Below the pieces are notes generated by a model. That model saw only the letters and a program-made list of their open reading frames with translations, was not told the origin of the DNA and searched no databases. The position numbers were made by a program, and so were the translations under genes. Source: Cytidiella melzeri (taxonomy: Eukaryota > Basidiomycota > Agaricomycetes > Polyporales > Irpicaceae). Taken from it: a stretch of 64,000 bases of DNA. The stretch is taken from positions 1-64,000 of the forward strand of contig JABYQR010000160.1 in assembly GCA_022592445.1 (NCBI GenBank), written 5' to 3'. Position 1 is the stretch's first letter; each line of letters starts with the position of its first letter. Positions 34,085-44,487 of this stretch are shown in pieces.

Positions 34085-34510
34085 GCATTATACGGTGTCA
34101 GGTATACGATGGAGGAGAAGGCTGGTTATCAGGCATCCTGAACGTTTTCTCGCTTTTGTTGGTTGGTTTTCTCATAGTATGTGTACTTGTCTTGCTCGCT
34201 AGCTGTTTTGGACCTTGACGGATTGCACTAACAGTTATTGATATTGGTGGACCTGTGGGTCGTGGTTTCAGTGCTAATATACTTTTACTTACTGGTGACT
34301 TTGATTGTTGGCCATGACCCGAATAGGGTTCCAATGGTGAACGTTGGACGTTGAGACACACTGTTATTTGTATCCGGTGTCTTTGCCGACTCTCTCTTTC
34401 GTCCGTCGTTCCATGAAGGAAAGTACTGTCAGTTGCGAAATGGAGAGACGTCGTAGCGACAGTATTCAATTACTTATGAACCAGAGACACAGCGTGTCTT
34501 TAACAATCTC
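34085..34510. other. Spacer between FunK1 and the ABC relic
   Basis: About 425 bp with the FunK1 3' region. A 123-codon minus frame (34098-34469) is present but looks random. Nothing supported. Confidence 0.45.
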
Positions 34511-34511
34511 A

Positions 34512-35670
34512 TTACGCCATGAAAAGTAAATACTGGAGCTGTTCGACGAGAACTCGTTTGTAATGCGGAAAGGACAACCTCATGTTCACGCCAAGTACAG
34601 GCTCCATTCCGAGGAGCCTCCAGAAGTACCCATGCATGATTGACATAGTATTCCCAAGGTCTTCACAGTACACAGTCTGCCCTTTCCCGCTCAACCACAG
34701 CAGCGGATCAAACATCTGGAACAGTCATCCTTATCCGCCGACTCCTTCAAAGACGCGACGATTGCCCGCGCACTCTGTCAGACTATAGCAGACGCGGGCT
34801 CGTCGAGGAAGAACAGGAGTGGGCTTGGTAAGGAGCTTGGCAGTGATGGTGGTGCGCTTGCGCATTGCCTCCAGACCACGCATCTCCAGATGATTGTCGG
34901 CATCCTTCTGTTTTTCGGCGAGGGGGAACGGAAGGAGGTCACGGCTGACGCATCTTGGGTCGAGAACAATACTGCCTAACGCACGAACCATGCAGCAAGA
35001 TGTGTCCTGTTGCTGACAATACCTACTAGTCCTTCATATCAAGATATCGATGTCGTGTGCCTTTGGGAGTGAAAGGAGGCACACAATGGTTGAGTATGCA
35101 TGTCATCTTTGAGTCGAAATCTGTAATTGCCCGTTCAGAAACCTATCATCGCAAACAACGCCGACATTCGTCCTCTCGGCAGGGACATCATACAACGTCA
35201 GCTTTGAAATGACAGGGGCAGAGAAACGTCTCCCACAACTTTTTCTGCGCAAACCGCCAGTTAGTGAGACTGCATACTCAAGATGCTGCCACGAGAATAC
35301 GCCCATCATTGCCGGAGCAGGCCGTGAGGTGACTTTCATGTTTGTCTCGTTGGTGAGCGCGTTGGTATTGTCAGCACGAGTGGACGAGGCAGCAGCAGAA
35401 GCATACACGATCCGTGTCTTTGGCCTTCTCGGTGTTGATACTGACTGCTCTCCTCAGTACTCGCTAAGTGACTTTTCTTCCTGGATAGGTGCCGCCTTCG
35501 AATGCGTATTGAACTCGGTGAAAGTCCAGTACGCGAAAATCTCGAACGCGCAGATGAAAGGCACAGTGTCAGAATGGATCCTGCTCCTCACGACAGCACT
35601 GAAACGACTCACCCAGAAAATTATGCGTGTACCTTCACAGCCACACGACGCGCCGCGAACCACTCACTGT
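34512..35670 (-). pseudogene. Decayed PDR-type (ABCG) ABC transporter fragment
   Basis: Reading the minus strand downward from about 35670, pieces of a full-size PDR transporter appear in the correct order. First is the end of transmembrane domain 1 (CAFEIFAYWTFTEFNT, near 35530-35580). Next is the entry to nucleotide-binding domain 2 (VFSWQHLEYAVSLTGG, near 35275-35320), then PAERTNVGVVCDDRFLNGQ near 35120-35175. After that come RKRTTITAKLLTKPTPVL, a Walker B-like LFFLDEPASA followed in frame by a stop, QSARAIVASLK, and a final DPLLWLSGKGQTVY (34600-34720). The Walker A segment between KLTLYD and PAERTN is missing, several frames are used, and stops interrupt the core. It therefore cannot encode a working pump. 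No intact copy lies in the window. Confidence 0.8.
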
Positions 35671-37124
35671 GCTTCGTCCGGGACGTACGTCGTTGTACTT
35701 GACCTACCAATACTCGCAAATCGTGTGAAACATGTACAGTATCGACAATTTCCTCGTTACAGCGACGGTCTGCGGGGTGAGGGGTGTACCGCCGGTGGTG
35801 GTCGAGATTTGTACGTTAAATGGTAGCTGAGGAACGTTTGTGGTGGTGAGCATGAGCAAAACACAAAGCACACACGGCACTCGGCAAGAGGTCTTTCAGA
35901 TCTCTGACTGACGCCTAGCGACTACACAGATATTCCACCTCAACTATTACTTACAAGCTACCCTTACAGTGACCGTACACACGTACAGCCCTGGGCCTCA
36001 TTAATCTTTCTTGCAACCCGCTGAAGTGTGCGGCTACATCGACTCGGGTAGAGGGAGCCCAACTTTACGACCGACAGTATTGACTTGAATACTGTTTCTT
36101 TTTAACCGAAAGTGAAGGTATGTGTGAACCGTCTCCGTGTATTCGCGAATTAACTCATTATCATATCGAAGGTGGCGTTGGACGCCCCATCCGTGAGCTG
36201 GGTCAAAAAGCTTTCCCCGGGCTATGTGACGGCCTTCAACCCGCCCAACCCATTATTACCGCAAAAGATATACGACGAAAGCGAGGCAAGGTTTGTGCCA
36301 AGGCCAATCCACCTGAAAACCTTGTCCATGGCGTGAACGTCCACCAAAGAAAACTCGAGTCGCATGGCATAGATGTGGTGCTCGGGTGGCAATGCCAACA
36401 ATACTGGGCCGTAGCGGTTACTGCTGTGACTTTACAGGTTGTTAGGCAGATAGCTGTCGTGTTATTAGCCTCGAATCCCTGCACTCGTTCAATAGGCCTT
36501 ACATGACTGAAAACGTCCCGCTACCCAAGGTTTATCTCCTGGTCGCATTCCCGAACGTGTCTATCGACTGCATGGTATCTGAAATGCCTGAAAGGATTAC
36601 AGCGTATGCCGCCTGTTCTCACTCAGCCCGCTGATAGTGCATCTGGTAGCAGTGTTCGTGTCTCTTTCAGCATCATCATTCAATCACCATCTAACTCTGT
36701 TCTGTCAATTTAATTCTCAGACTACATCGAACGGTCGACAACTCACTGGCGCCCAGATAGAACATATACGCGGATTCTTTCGAAGACACTCAATTCCATC
36801 TGGATATATTCTGACTGTGGGCTGATTGACGAGATTTGGGCCATTGGGAAGAGTATATCACGAAGCATTCTGAATGACAAGTGGGAAATCGGGCCCGATG
36901 GTCCTCCTTTTCTTACTTCATTCCCAGTTAGGGTTGCATCAGGTACGATTAAACCATGACACACATCAGGTTGAATTCTCACACAACACTCACCAGCTCA
37001 CTTCCAGTACATCATCTCAAGATAGCTATGTTGCTTCGTTGTTTGGCGCCTCCGTATAAGATGGGATCCAAGGGAGGCCTCAACGCAAAACCAGTGCCTT
37101 GAACAGCTTCTCCTCATCTTCATA
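35671..37124. other. 1.45 kb without a supported gene
   Basis: The left part may hold further unrecognisable ABC relic. Frames of 128 codons (+, 36120-36506) and 82 codons (-, 36236-36484) show no domain. The right end contains the promoter of the first DUF6533 gene. Confidence 0.4.
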
Positions 37125-38747
37125 ATGCAAGACAATCCCCAGTATGACGCGTTCATCTCTCAATACAGGACCGTGTATGTATAATAATCCAAACTGCCAG
37201 TACCTGCTGACATCTCCACTTGAGTAGCTTAATCACGCTGTGGATGGTCACTTCAGCGACAGGTACGTGCTCCCTTCCCAAGTCTCCAATTACAGTCAAT
37301 CTCAACTTCTCCCTGCGATAGCGCTGTTCACCTATGAGTATTTTATTACTCTCGGCGCAGAAATTTCGGAGATGTGGCTCCGTAAATGGACAAGCGCGAC
37401 CTGGTTGTACATGCTCAATCGCTATGTCGCGGTGGCGTATGTGATCTGTGATATCATACCAACGCCAACTGAAAAAGTAGCGTTCGTCACTTTTCAATTG
37501 TTTTGATCAATATCTGACGCCTCGACGGCTTAGACGTGGGTTACTCCATCTTGTTTGCATTCGTGCTCCGAATTAATTGTGCTCGAGATAGCTGTGATGC
37601 AGTTAATCGCGCCCTGCAAACGATATCCTTGATACAGTTCTTCATTTTTGCAGGTTAGAGCCAAAGTTTATAAACCGACGTGTGGCATCTCTGACGGAGG
37701 CTTTACAGTATTCTCCGGCTTGCGGGTGTATGCGCTGTGGAACCGCAACATTCAATTGGGCCTGACAGTCCTGCTCCTGGCCCTAGTGCCGATGGGTGTC
37801 AATATCGTAAGCTTTGTTTCGTTGACCAAGTTGCTGATGGCTCATGGTCTCTCAAGTATAACGACACTACGTACATACTGGTGTTTGTTCCCTCCCTTCT
37901 GCCTCAGCCTGTATGTGGAAACGCGTTTGGCATTTCGCAGAGCCTCGTGTTCAGGTGAGTCCCAGCTCGTCAGTGAAGAGCCATTTCTAGTCTCTCATGC
38001 ATGCTTCCTGTATCAGATGTGCGTACTGTCAGTCATGTTCTGTACGATTTGGTCAATAATGACTGCATCAGTGACGCTGGTTACTCGACTGACCGCGATG
38101 CTGGCTGATATTCTCGTGTTGGTTGCTACATGGATGAAGACGTGGGTCACCTATAAGGAAGGCCTTCGCGCCGGCCTGAAGGTACCTATTGCCTCTCTTT
38201 TGATCCGTGACGGTACGTCTACAGCTTATCCTATCGAATACATCCTCTGACTGTCCTGTCAATATGCAGGCACCCTCTATTTCATGTAAACAATCTTCTC
38301 ATGCACGCAGGTATATCAATTGACACAACATACAGGGCTCTGCTGCTCATGAACGTATATCAAATTATTGGTAACACGAGTGTAAGTAAAAGATCTAGGC
38401 TGCGCAAAACATATGCTGATTAGTTTTTATAGCCGGCCCTCGCATTAGGAGACTCTGGAACAATATATATTTCCGTGTAAGTGGCTAGCAGACGCTTGAT
38501 GAGCGACGTTGATCACGATAATATCAGGCTCACACCTATGCTCATCTCGCGGTTCCTTCTCAACCTGCGTCGGGTGAGCCTGGAGGTGGAGGATGAAGCC
38601 CTCTCAACAACTTCCCGTTTTTCTGCGTTACAATTCCGGCATCCAGTTAGCTTGAGTGGAAACGCTGGAGGGTTGTGTAGCGATGGCATCCAGAATGTCT
38701 GTCATAGCGAAGAGGATATTCCTATGAACGAGCTTACGCTCGGCTGA
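37125..38747 (+). CDS. DUF6533-domain seven-helix membrane protein, copy 1
   Basis: This fungal family has an N-terminal DUF6533 segment and about seven transmembrane helices; its function is unknown, though a receptor-like role has been suggested from topology. Exon 1 starts at ATG 37125, then 37228-37262 and 37322-37476 are clear, followed by five or six short exons to the stop at 38747. DUF6533 marks: LITLWMVTSAT, YEYFITLGAEISEMWLRKW, WLYMLNRYVAVAYVICDI. Next come a Cys/Leu helix ending LIQFFIFA, then FSGLRVYALWNRNIQLGL with its helix, a helix around 38030-38110 (the ILVLVATWMKTWVTYKEG segment) and a soluble tail from LTPMLISRFLLNLR. Copies 2 and 3 lie directly downstream in the same direction and share all blocks, so this is a tandem array. 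I did not resolve every splice site. Confidence 0.82.
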
Positions 38748-39568
38748 GATACTCAAGGTTGTTATGCTCAAATTGGTTTCGTTGAAAGTCAAACACGACT
38801 TACGTAGGAGTTTTCACGTGCAAATATGGTTCTGCTTGGAGACTCGAGGGCGATCTTTGTTTTGTTTTGGACCTATATTGCAGAAATTTCGAATCAAAGC
38901 TGTGAGGCTCCGCTTAGATAGAGGAGTCATTGACCTTTCTACAATTTGTACCAATGTACTTATGGAGAAGTATCGAAAGTCGAATTGATTCGAATTGTCT
39001 GAAAGGCGCCAGCGTTGTGGCGCAAGTCTGTTTCTGGACATCGCGGTGGTGCTGGTGCTTATACACGTACCACCACTACTAGAGAGTACCGCAGCGTACG
39101 AGCTACGGTACGAGACTCAGTACGATACAATTCACTACCTCTGAATACAACTCTCTTCTTGGCATACGCGAGAATTCCATAGCTATCATGGAATTCGATA
39201 GCTTCAATGCAACAAGACCCTTTCTGGTGATTTCCCGCCCATCAGGAAATCGCCTTCATCAGTATTTCTGGCTAATGATTATCTATGAGAAACCAACAGG
39301 TGCTTCGCAATACACAGATGAAATGATGAGTGGGAAGCCCAACTCGCCATGCCTCTTCGGTGCATGATCTGTTGGCGTTGAACTGAGGTAAGACACAAAA
39401 CATAACACGCTTGTCAGTCTAGCTCCTCACGCTACTTTCTCTAGTTCAGTTCAGACGCTTCCGTGTCATGTGTGCGCAATGTGTCTGCTTGTTGTGTTAC
39501 GGCAATGTATAAGGGAGGAAAGGAGAAATATTGAGCCCTTCAGTCTCTCCGGACTTACCTTCCCAGAC
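38748..39568. other. Spacer between DUF6533 copies 1 and 2, with nested inverted repeats
   Basis: 820 bp, no gene. It contains a GTAC-rich stretch (39060-39125), overlapping inverted repeats at 39172-39203 and the promoter of copy 2. Confidence 0.5.
39172..39203. repeat. Overlapping inverted repeats (alternative hairpins)
   Basis: The arm GAATTCCAT (39172-39180) pairs with ATGGAATTC (39188-39196). The intervening AGCTATC (39181-39187) pairs with GATAGCT (39197-39203). The two stems cannot form together. It lies about 370 bp upstream of DUF6533 copy 2; no function is known. Confidence 0.55.
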
Positions 39569-41182
39569 ATGATGCAAGCCGGCTCTCAGGACGAAGAATA
39601 TTTTGCAGAGTACAGATTGGTGTGCGTTTTCATATCATTAAAGCTACCGCTGTTCTTATTTTTGTTCATCAGCTTGATTACACTGTGGATTGCAACGTCC
39701 GCTACAGGTAAGTCTCTGCGAATAGGAGTAGAGGACTTGCTGAGATCTTGTCATAGTGCTCTTCGTCTTCGAGTACTGCATAACAATCGCACAGGAGATT
39801 TCGCTCATGTGGCTTCGCAAGTGGACTGGCGCAACTTGGCTGTACATGCTCAATCGCTATGTTTCTGTGCTGTATGTCATCGTCGACATCTCACCAACTG
39901 CTCCAGATGAAAAGGTATAGCATACCACTTCTAGATGTTGTAAACTGTTCTAACGCTCCCATCTAGTCGTAGGTCATTTCATCCTCCTTCTCATGTTGTC
40001 AACTCACCGTGCTCGACTCTAGGTGTGCAATTTCCGCCCGTATGTTGCATATACTTTCTTTGGTGCAATATGTGATTTTCGCAGGTAAACATCGGGATTA
40101 CTCTCACTATTCTTAATCTATCTCACCCTAATCTTGTAGTGTTTTCGAGCTTACGTGTATATGCTCTTTGGAATCGCAACGTCAAACTGGGAGTGATAGT
40201 TCTGGTTATTGCCCTAGTACCATTAGGAGTGAACATCGTAAGTTTCAATTTCCAAGCCAGTGTATCAGCTTTCTTATCTCTCTGCAGTACAACGATGCAA
40301 CATATATACTTATTTACATCCCATCCACTCTACCTCAAACCCAGTGCGGCACCGCGTTTGGTATCTCTTCAGCTGTCGTGTTTAGGTACGAGAATGTCAT
40401 AATTTGCTCAACTCATCTTCTCATGTCTTGAGTGTCAGGCGTACGTGCTAGTGCGGAGATTATCTCACTGCTTTGCAGCCGCTGACATCTCCTCAGTTGC
40501 GTTGCTCGCAAGGTTGTCCGCGATCGGGGCAGACATCCTCGTGTTGGTCGCTACATGGGTAAAGACATGGGTTACTTATAGGGAAGGAATTCGCATTGGG
40601 ATGAGGGTACCTATGGCTTCTCTTCTGATTCGCGATGGTGCGTTTATCTTGCGCATATACTAGTGCCTGCTGAACGAAAAAACTTCTAGGTACTCTCTAC
40701 TTCATGTAAGCAGCTGCCCTCGAAGGCAACTTCAGATCGTTTCTCACCTGCAACCCAGTGCTTTACTGGTTATGAACATTTATCAAATCCTCAACAATAC
40801 AATTGTGAGTCAGCGCAGCACGAATCGCAGTCTGACTTGACAAGCTGCCACAGCCGTCCTTCCTGGTCGCAGACGCTGGAACTGTCTACATATCCGTGTA
40901 CGTATGAGCATGTAGTGCCTTGCGCTAGGCATCAACCTGACTTGCACTAGGCTCACTCCGATGTTAATTTCCCGCTTCCTCCTCAATCTCCGCCAAGTCG
41001 ATCAAGGCCAGGAAACGGAAGCGGTGTCGACACGCTCTCGTTTCTCTGCAATCCATTTCCAACAACCACGAAGTTTAGTTGGTAACATGGGCGAACAGCT
41101 ATGCGATGGGTCCAGCGAGAACAGCGACGAGTACAATGCAGAGGATATTCCTCTCGATGACATGACGCGGATGAGGGAGTAG
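39569..41182 (+). CDS. DUF6533-domain seven-helix membrane protein, copy 2
   Basis: A tandem paralogue of the gene at 37125. It starts at ATG 39569, with a second ATG directly after. Exon 1 codes a short acidic N-terminus (MMQAGSQDEEYFAEYR). After an intron comes LITLWIATSAT, then EYCITIAQEISLMWLRKW and WLYMLNRYVSVLYVIVDI; later ARMLHILSLVQYVIFA, FSSLRVYALWNRNVKLGV with a following helix, ADILVLVATWVKTWVTYREG, and LTPMLISRFLLNLRQVDQ leading to an acidic tail ending DDMTRMRE. Introns are short and in the same places as in copy 1. Membrane location and seven helices are inferred from hydrophobicity. No ligand or partner can be named. Confidence 0.82.
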
Positions 41183-42326
41183 TGGCTACTATTGATGTAC
41201 GAGAGCGTCTTGCTTAACCGCTGCATATGTGAATCAACGTGATATCTTACAGGGCTTTCGTACAGATTCTATTCTAATCTCCTGTACAGTTGTTGGTCTC
41301 TTCGGGGAATGGCTAGCTCCATCTATGTGAGCAATGAAGACGTGGGCTGTGTGCACAATCGCTCTTTGATTGAATGTCTCCCAGCTCTCTTCTGATATGC
41401 AGCGGTAAGCCTTCTATTGAGCCGTCTCCCGCAGCGACAACGCTAATCAATGAATCTGCCACGATTTAGGTGTCCATCATTCACTGTGATACAAATCTCG
41501 ACAACGCAACACGATTGTAGCTGGATATGGTGCCTATGCGCAGGATCAGGGACCCAATCTCGACCGCTCTTAGCAGTAAGCTCTCGCGGCCAGAGACTTC
41601 GGGTCAATATGCACGTAAGTGCTCCGAGTCTGCCCTTCTCTCATTGATAACACACCATGTCACATCCCCTTGTCAACCCAGGTACCCGTCAGGCATCCAT
41701 CCCAGCCGGAAGCTCCGAGACGGAGCGCTACAATAATTATTGCCTTACTTTCCGCGCCTCAGTCTGGAGCTCCAGCCACATTTCCACTTGTCAGCGCTCG
41801 CTTTGACAACGCCTCCAAAGTTAACGTGGCTAAAATATAGAAAGGGGGGCTAGCTTGTGCAGTTGTGTATCACATCCGGTCTATGTCGATCAATTTCTAC
41901 GCAGCCGTCATCGTACTCTACTCTATATCCCAAAGCTCTTTCAGACTCAGCACCACAGTTCACCACTCAATACTCCAAAGTCTCCTCTCACAAGTTCTGT
42001 GGCTCAGGGTCGAGGCCTAATCTTTGCACTAATTAGGATCCTGATGGGCGATTTCCACCCCTTGGACTATTGGACCGATTGACACCTCAGACTGGTAGGA
42101 AAGTAGGAAACCTTGACAAGGCGGTATCCTCAATAGGACACGTTATCTCACCAGTGAATCCAGGTGAGCACTATTTGTCTACATGCTCGACGTTCTTAGC
42201 AGCATTTTGTCAGATATGTCCCATCGAAAGGCTTTTCCGGGGGGAAAGGCTCGAGCATATAAACGTGAGACAGAGGTAGCTCATTCACACCAAATCTTTG
42301 AAAACTACCACTGCTCCTCTTCAGCA
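41183..42326. other. Spacer between DUF6533 copies 2 and 3
   Basis: 1.1 kb without a supported gene. Several 65-75 codon frames overlap around 41450-41840 but show no domain. A 12 bp motif at 42039-42050 also occurs, inverted, upstream of copy 2. Confidence 0.45.
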
Positions 42327-43971
42327 TGACGCAAGATGGGTCTCAGAATAGTGAATACATTGCGGAACACAGACTACGTACAAATGGTCAACTTTCGCAC
42401 CTGCGCTGCATGCTGATATTTTTCTTCGTTAGGACCATCACATTATGGATTACGACGTCTGCGACAGGTCAGTCCGCATGAAAAGATGCTACAGGCGGTG
42501 CAGCTTACCAACATCCTATTGTAGCGCTTTTTGTCTTCGAATACTTCATAACCATCGGCCAAGAGATTTCGGTCATGTGGCTTCGCAAGTGGACCGGAAC
42601 GACCTGCCTGTATATGCTCAATCGCTATGTCTCGGTATTTTATGTCGTCATTGACTTTATGCCACCTGCCACGAATGAAAAGGTGCAGTGGCCTATGACA
42701 AACCGCAATTCATGTACTGATCCTTTTATCTAGGCGTAAGTCGTGTGTCTCGTTCTTCTGTATCTTTGGCTCATCGGGGTCGAATCTAGCTGCAACAGTT
42801 TCGCACGTATCTTGAGCACACTATCCTCAACTCAAATGTTGATCTTTGCCAGTAAGTACTCATTACTTTTGTGCTCATAATGCTTTTGTTTGATCGAAAT
42901 CATACAGTGTTTGCAAGCCTACGTGTCTATGCTCTCTGGCTTTGTAACATCAAGCTGGGAATGATAGTCATGTTCATGGCTCTGGTTCCGTTCGCGTTGA
43001 ATATCGTAAGTTGGGGTTTTGCCAGTAATGTACTGCGTTGACTCACCCATATTTTGAAGTACAATGATGCCACGTACACGGTTATTTTCAGCCCACCCAT
43101 TCCACCTCGAAATACGCCAAGATGTGAGACCGCGTTTGGAGTCTCTCCAGCCAACTTGTTCAGGTATGACACCATCACATGTTCGCTCCGATTTATTCTC
43201 ACGTTTTGTGTGACAGGTGTACGTATAATGATGGAAAGCTGCACGCAGCTTCACTGATATCTTTCATTGGTCCAGTTGCATTAATTGCACGGTTGAGCGC
43301 AAGCGCTGTGGACATTTTCGTACTGTGTACCACATGGATGAAGACGTGGGGCACTTACAGGGCTAGAATCAGCGCCGGCCTGGCGGCTCGCATACCGTCA
43401 CTTCTACTACGAGATGGTGCGTACTCAGTCTTGCATGTCGAGTAACACTGGCGTCTGAGATTCGATACATGGAAAAACAACCAGGTACTCTGTACTTTCT
43501 GTAAGCGGCGTGTTTTTTTCGCAAAATAATGAGTGCTGATTGGCTATTTAGGGCTTTGCTTGCCATGAATATCTACCAGATTCTCAACAACACGATTGTA
43601 AGCTAGTGTTGCACCGATATCGACCTTTTCTTACCAGACGTTGTCACAGCCGTCTCTTGCGGATGCAGATGTGACAACTATCTACATATCCGTGTACGTG
43701 TTATTACGCAATTATGCTGCGTCAAGCGTTCATCTTCCGCACTAGGCTCACTCCGATGTTGATTTCCCGGTTTTTCCTCAATCTACGGGATGCAAATCAA
43801 GGCGCAGACATGGGAGGCTTATCGACAAATCCTCATTTTTCTGCTATCAGGTTCCGAACCCCGGTTGATCTGGTTGGAAACATGGGTGAACAGTTACTCG
43901 ATGGGTCAGACGAGAATATCGACGAGGCAAAAGAGGAGACTATTCCTCTGAACAATTACACGTGCGAATGA
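42327..43971 (+). CDS. DUF6533-domain seven-helix membrane protein, copy 3 (5' junction doubtful)
   Basis: The third tandem copy. Clear blocks: TITLWITTSAT, EYFITIGQEISVMWLRKW, CLYMLNRYVSVFYVVIDF, FARILSTLSSTQMLIFA, FASLRVYALWLCNIKLGM, LIARLSASAVDIFVL with TTWMKTWGTYRAR, and LTPMLISRFFLNLRDANQ with an acidic tail to 43971. The exon 1/2 junction does not work as in copies 1 and 2. There the first exon ends two bases into a codon before GT; here the only equivalent GT leaves one base, which would shift frame. A donor earlier in exon 1 (the GT in GGGTCT near 42340) would keep frame but drop most of the N-terminal tail. So this copy either has a shorter tail or an early disruption. Confidence 0.72.
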
Positions 43972-44487
43972 GGAAGTCGCCGATGGTGTGTACGAGAGTA
44001 CGTAACCCAGTTCTTCATCGATTACATCGACTAATGAATGGGTATAGACGCGTTGCTCACAGTTACGTTCAACTATGTAAACAGTCTTTGGTATTCAGAA
44101 TCGCCCTGCTTTTTAGCCGGAAGCAAAGGTTGCTTCGTTCATGCTCCTCAATCTACACGTGCATCCCACAGCGGCAAACTTGCGAATAAAGTACCCGGAC
44201 CGTGACACTCCGTCATGCATCATGCCTGACAACCTCCCTCAACAGGAGCTCAGTTCCCTTCATCACAATGCCTGCTACTACACGAATCCACTCCCCACAA
44301 GCCACCGCAATTCGGAGCATGCGAAGTGCGATCAACGCCTCGTGTTGTATGGCGCTTAGCTACTCTTTCGTGGACACTGACTATCTAGAAGCTCTTTGCG
44401 CGCATGGAGTGAGAATTCTCGTCACACGGGTCGCAGTATAATACAAGGTGAGTGTTCGGGCAATATTTTGAGCATCTCTATCTGACG
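43972..44487. other. Spacer between DUF6533 copy 3 and the carboxypeptidase
   Basis: 516 bp holding the 3' end of copy 3 and the promoter of the S10 gene. No gene seen. Confidence 0.5.

Noticed and set aside
36236..36484. Possible further piece of the ABC transporter
   Set aside because: The Trp/Phe-rich segment does not align in order with any PDR domain I could recall.
39060..39125. GTAC-rich stretch as a tandem repeat
   Set aside because: GTAC occurs several times but with no fixed spacing or unit, so it is not a true repeat array.
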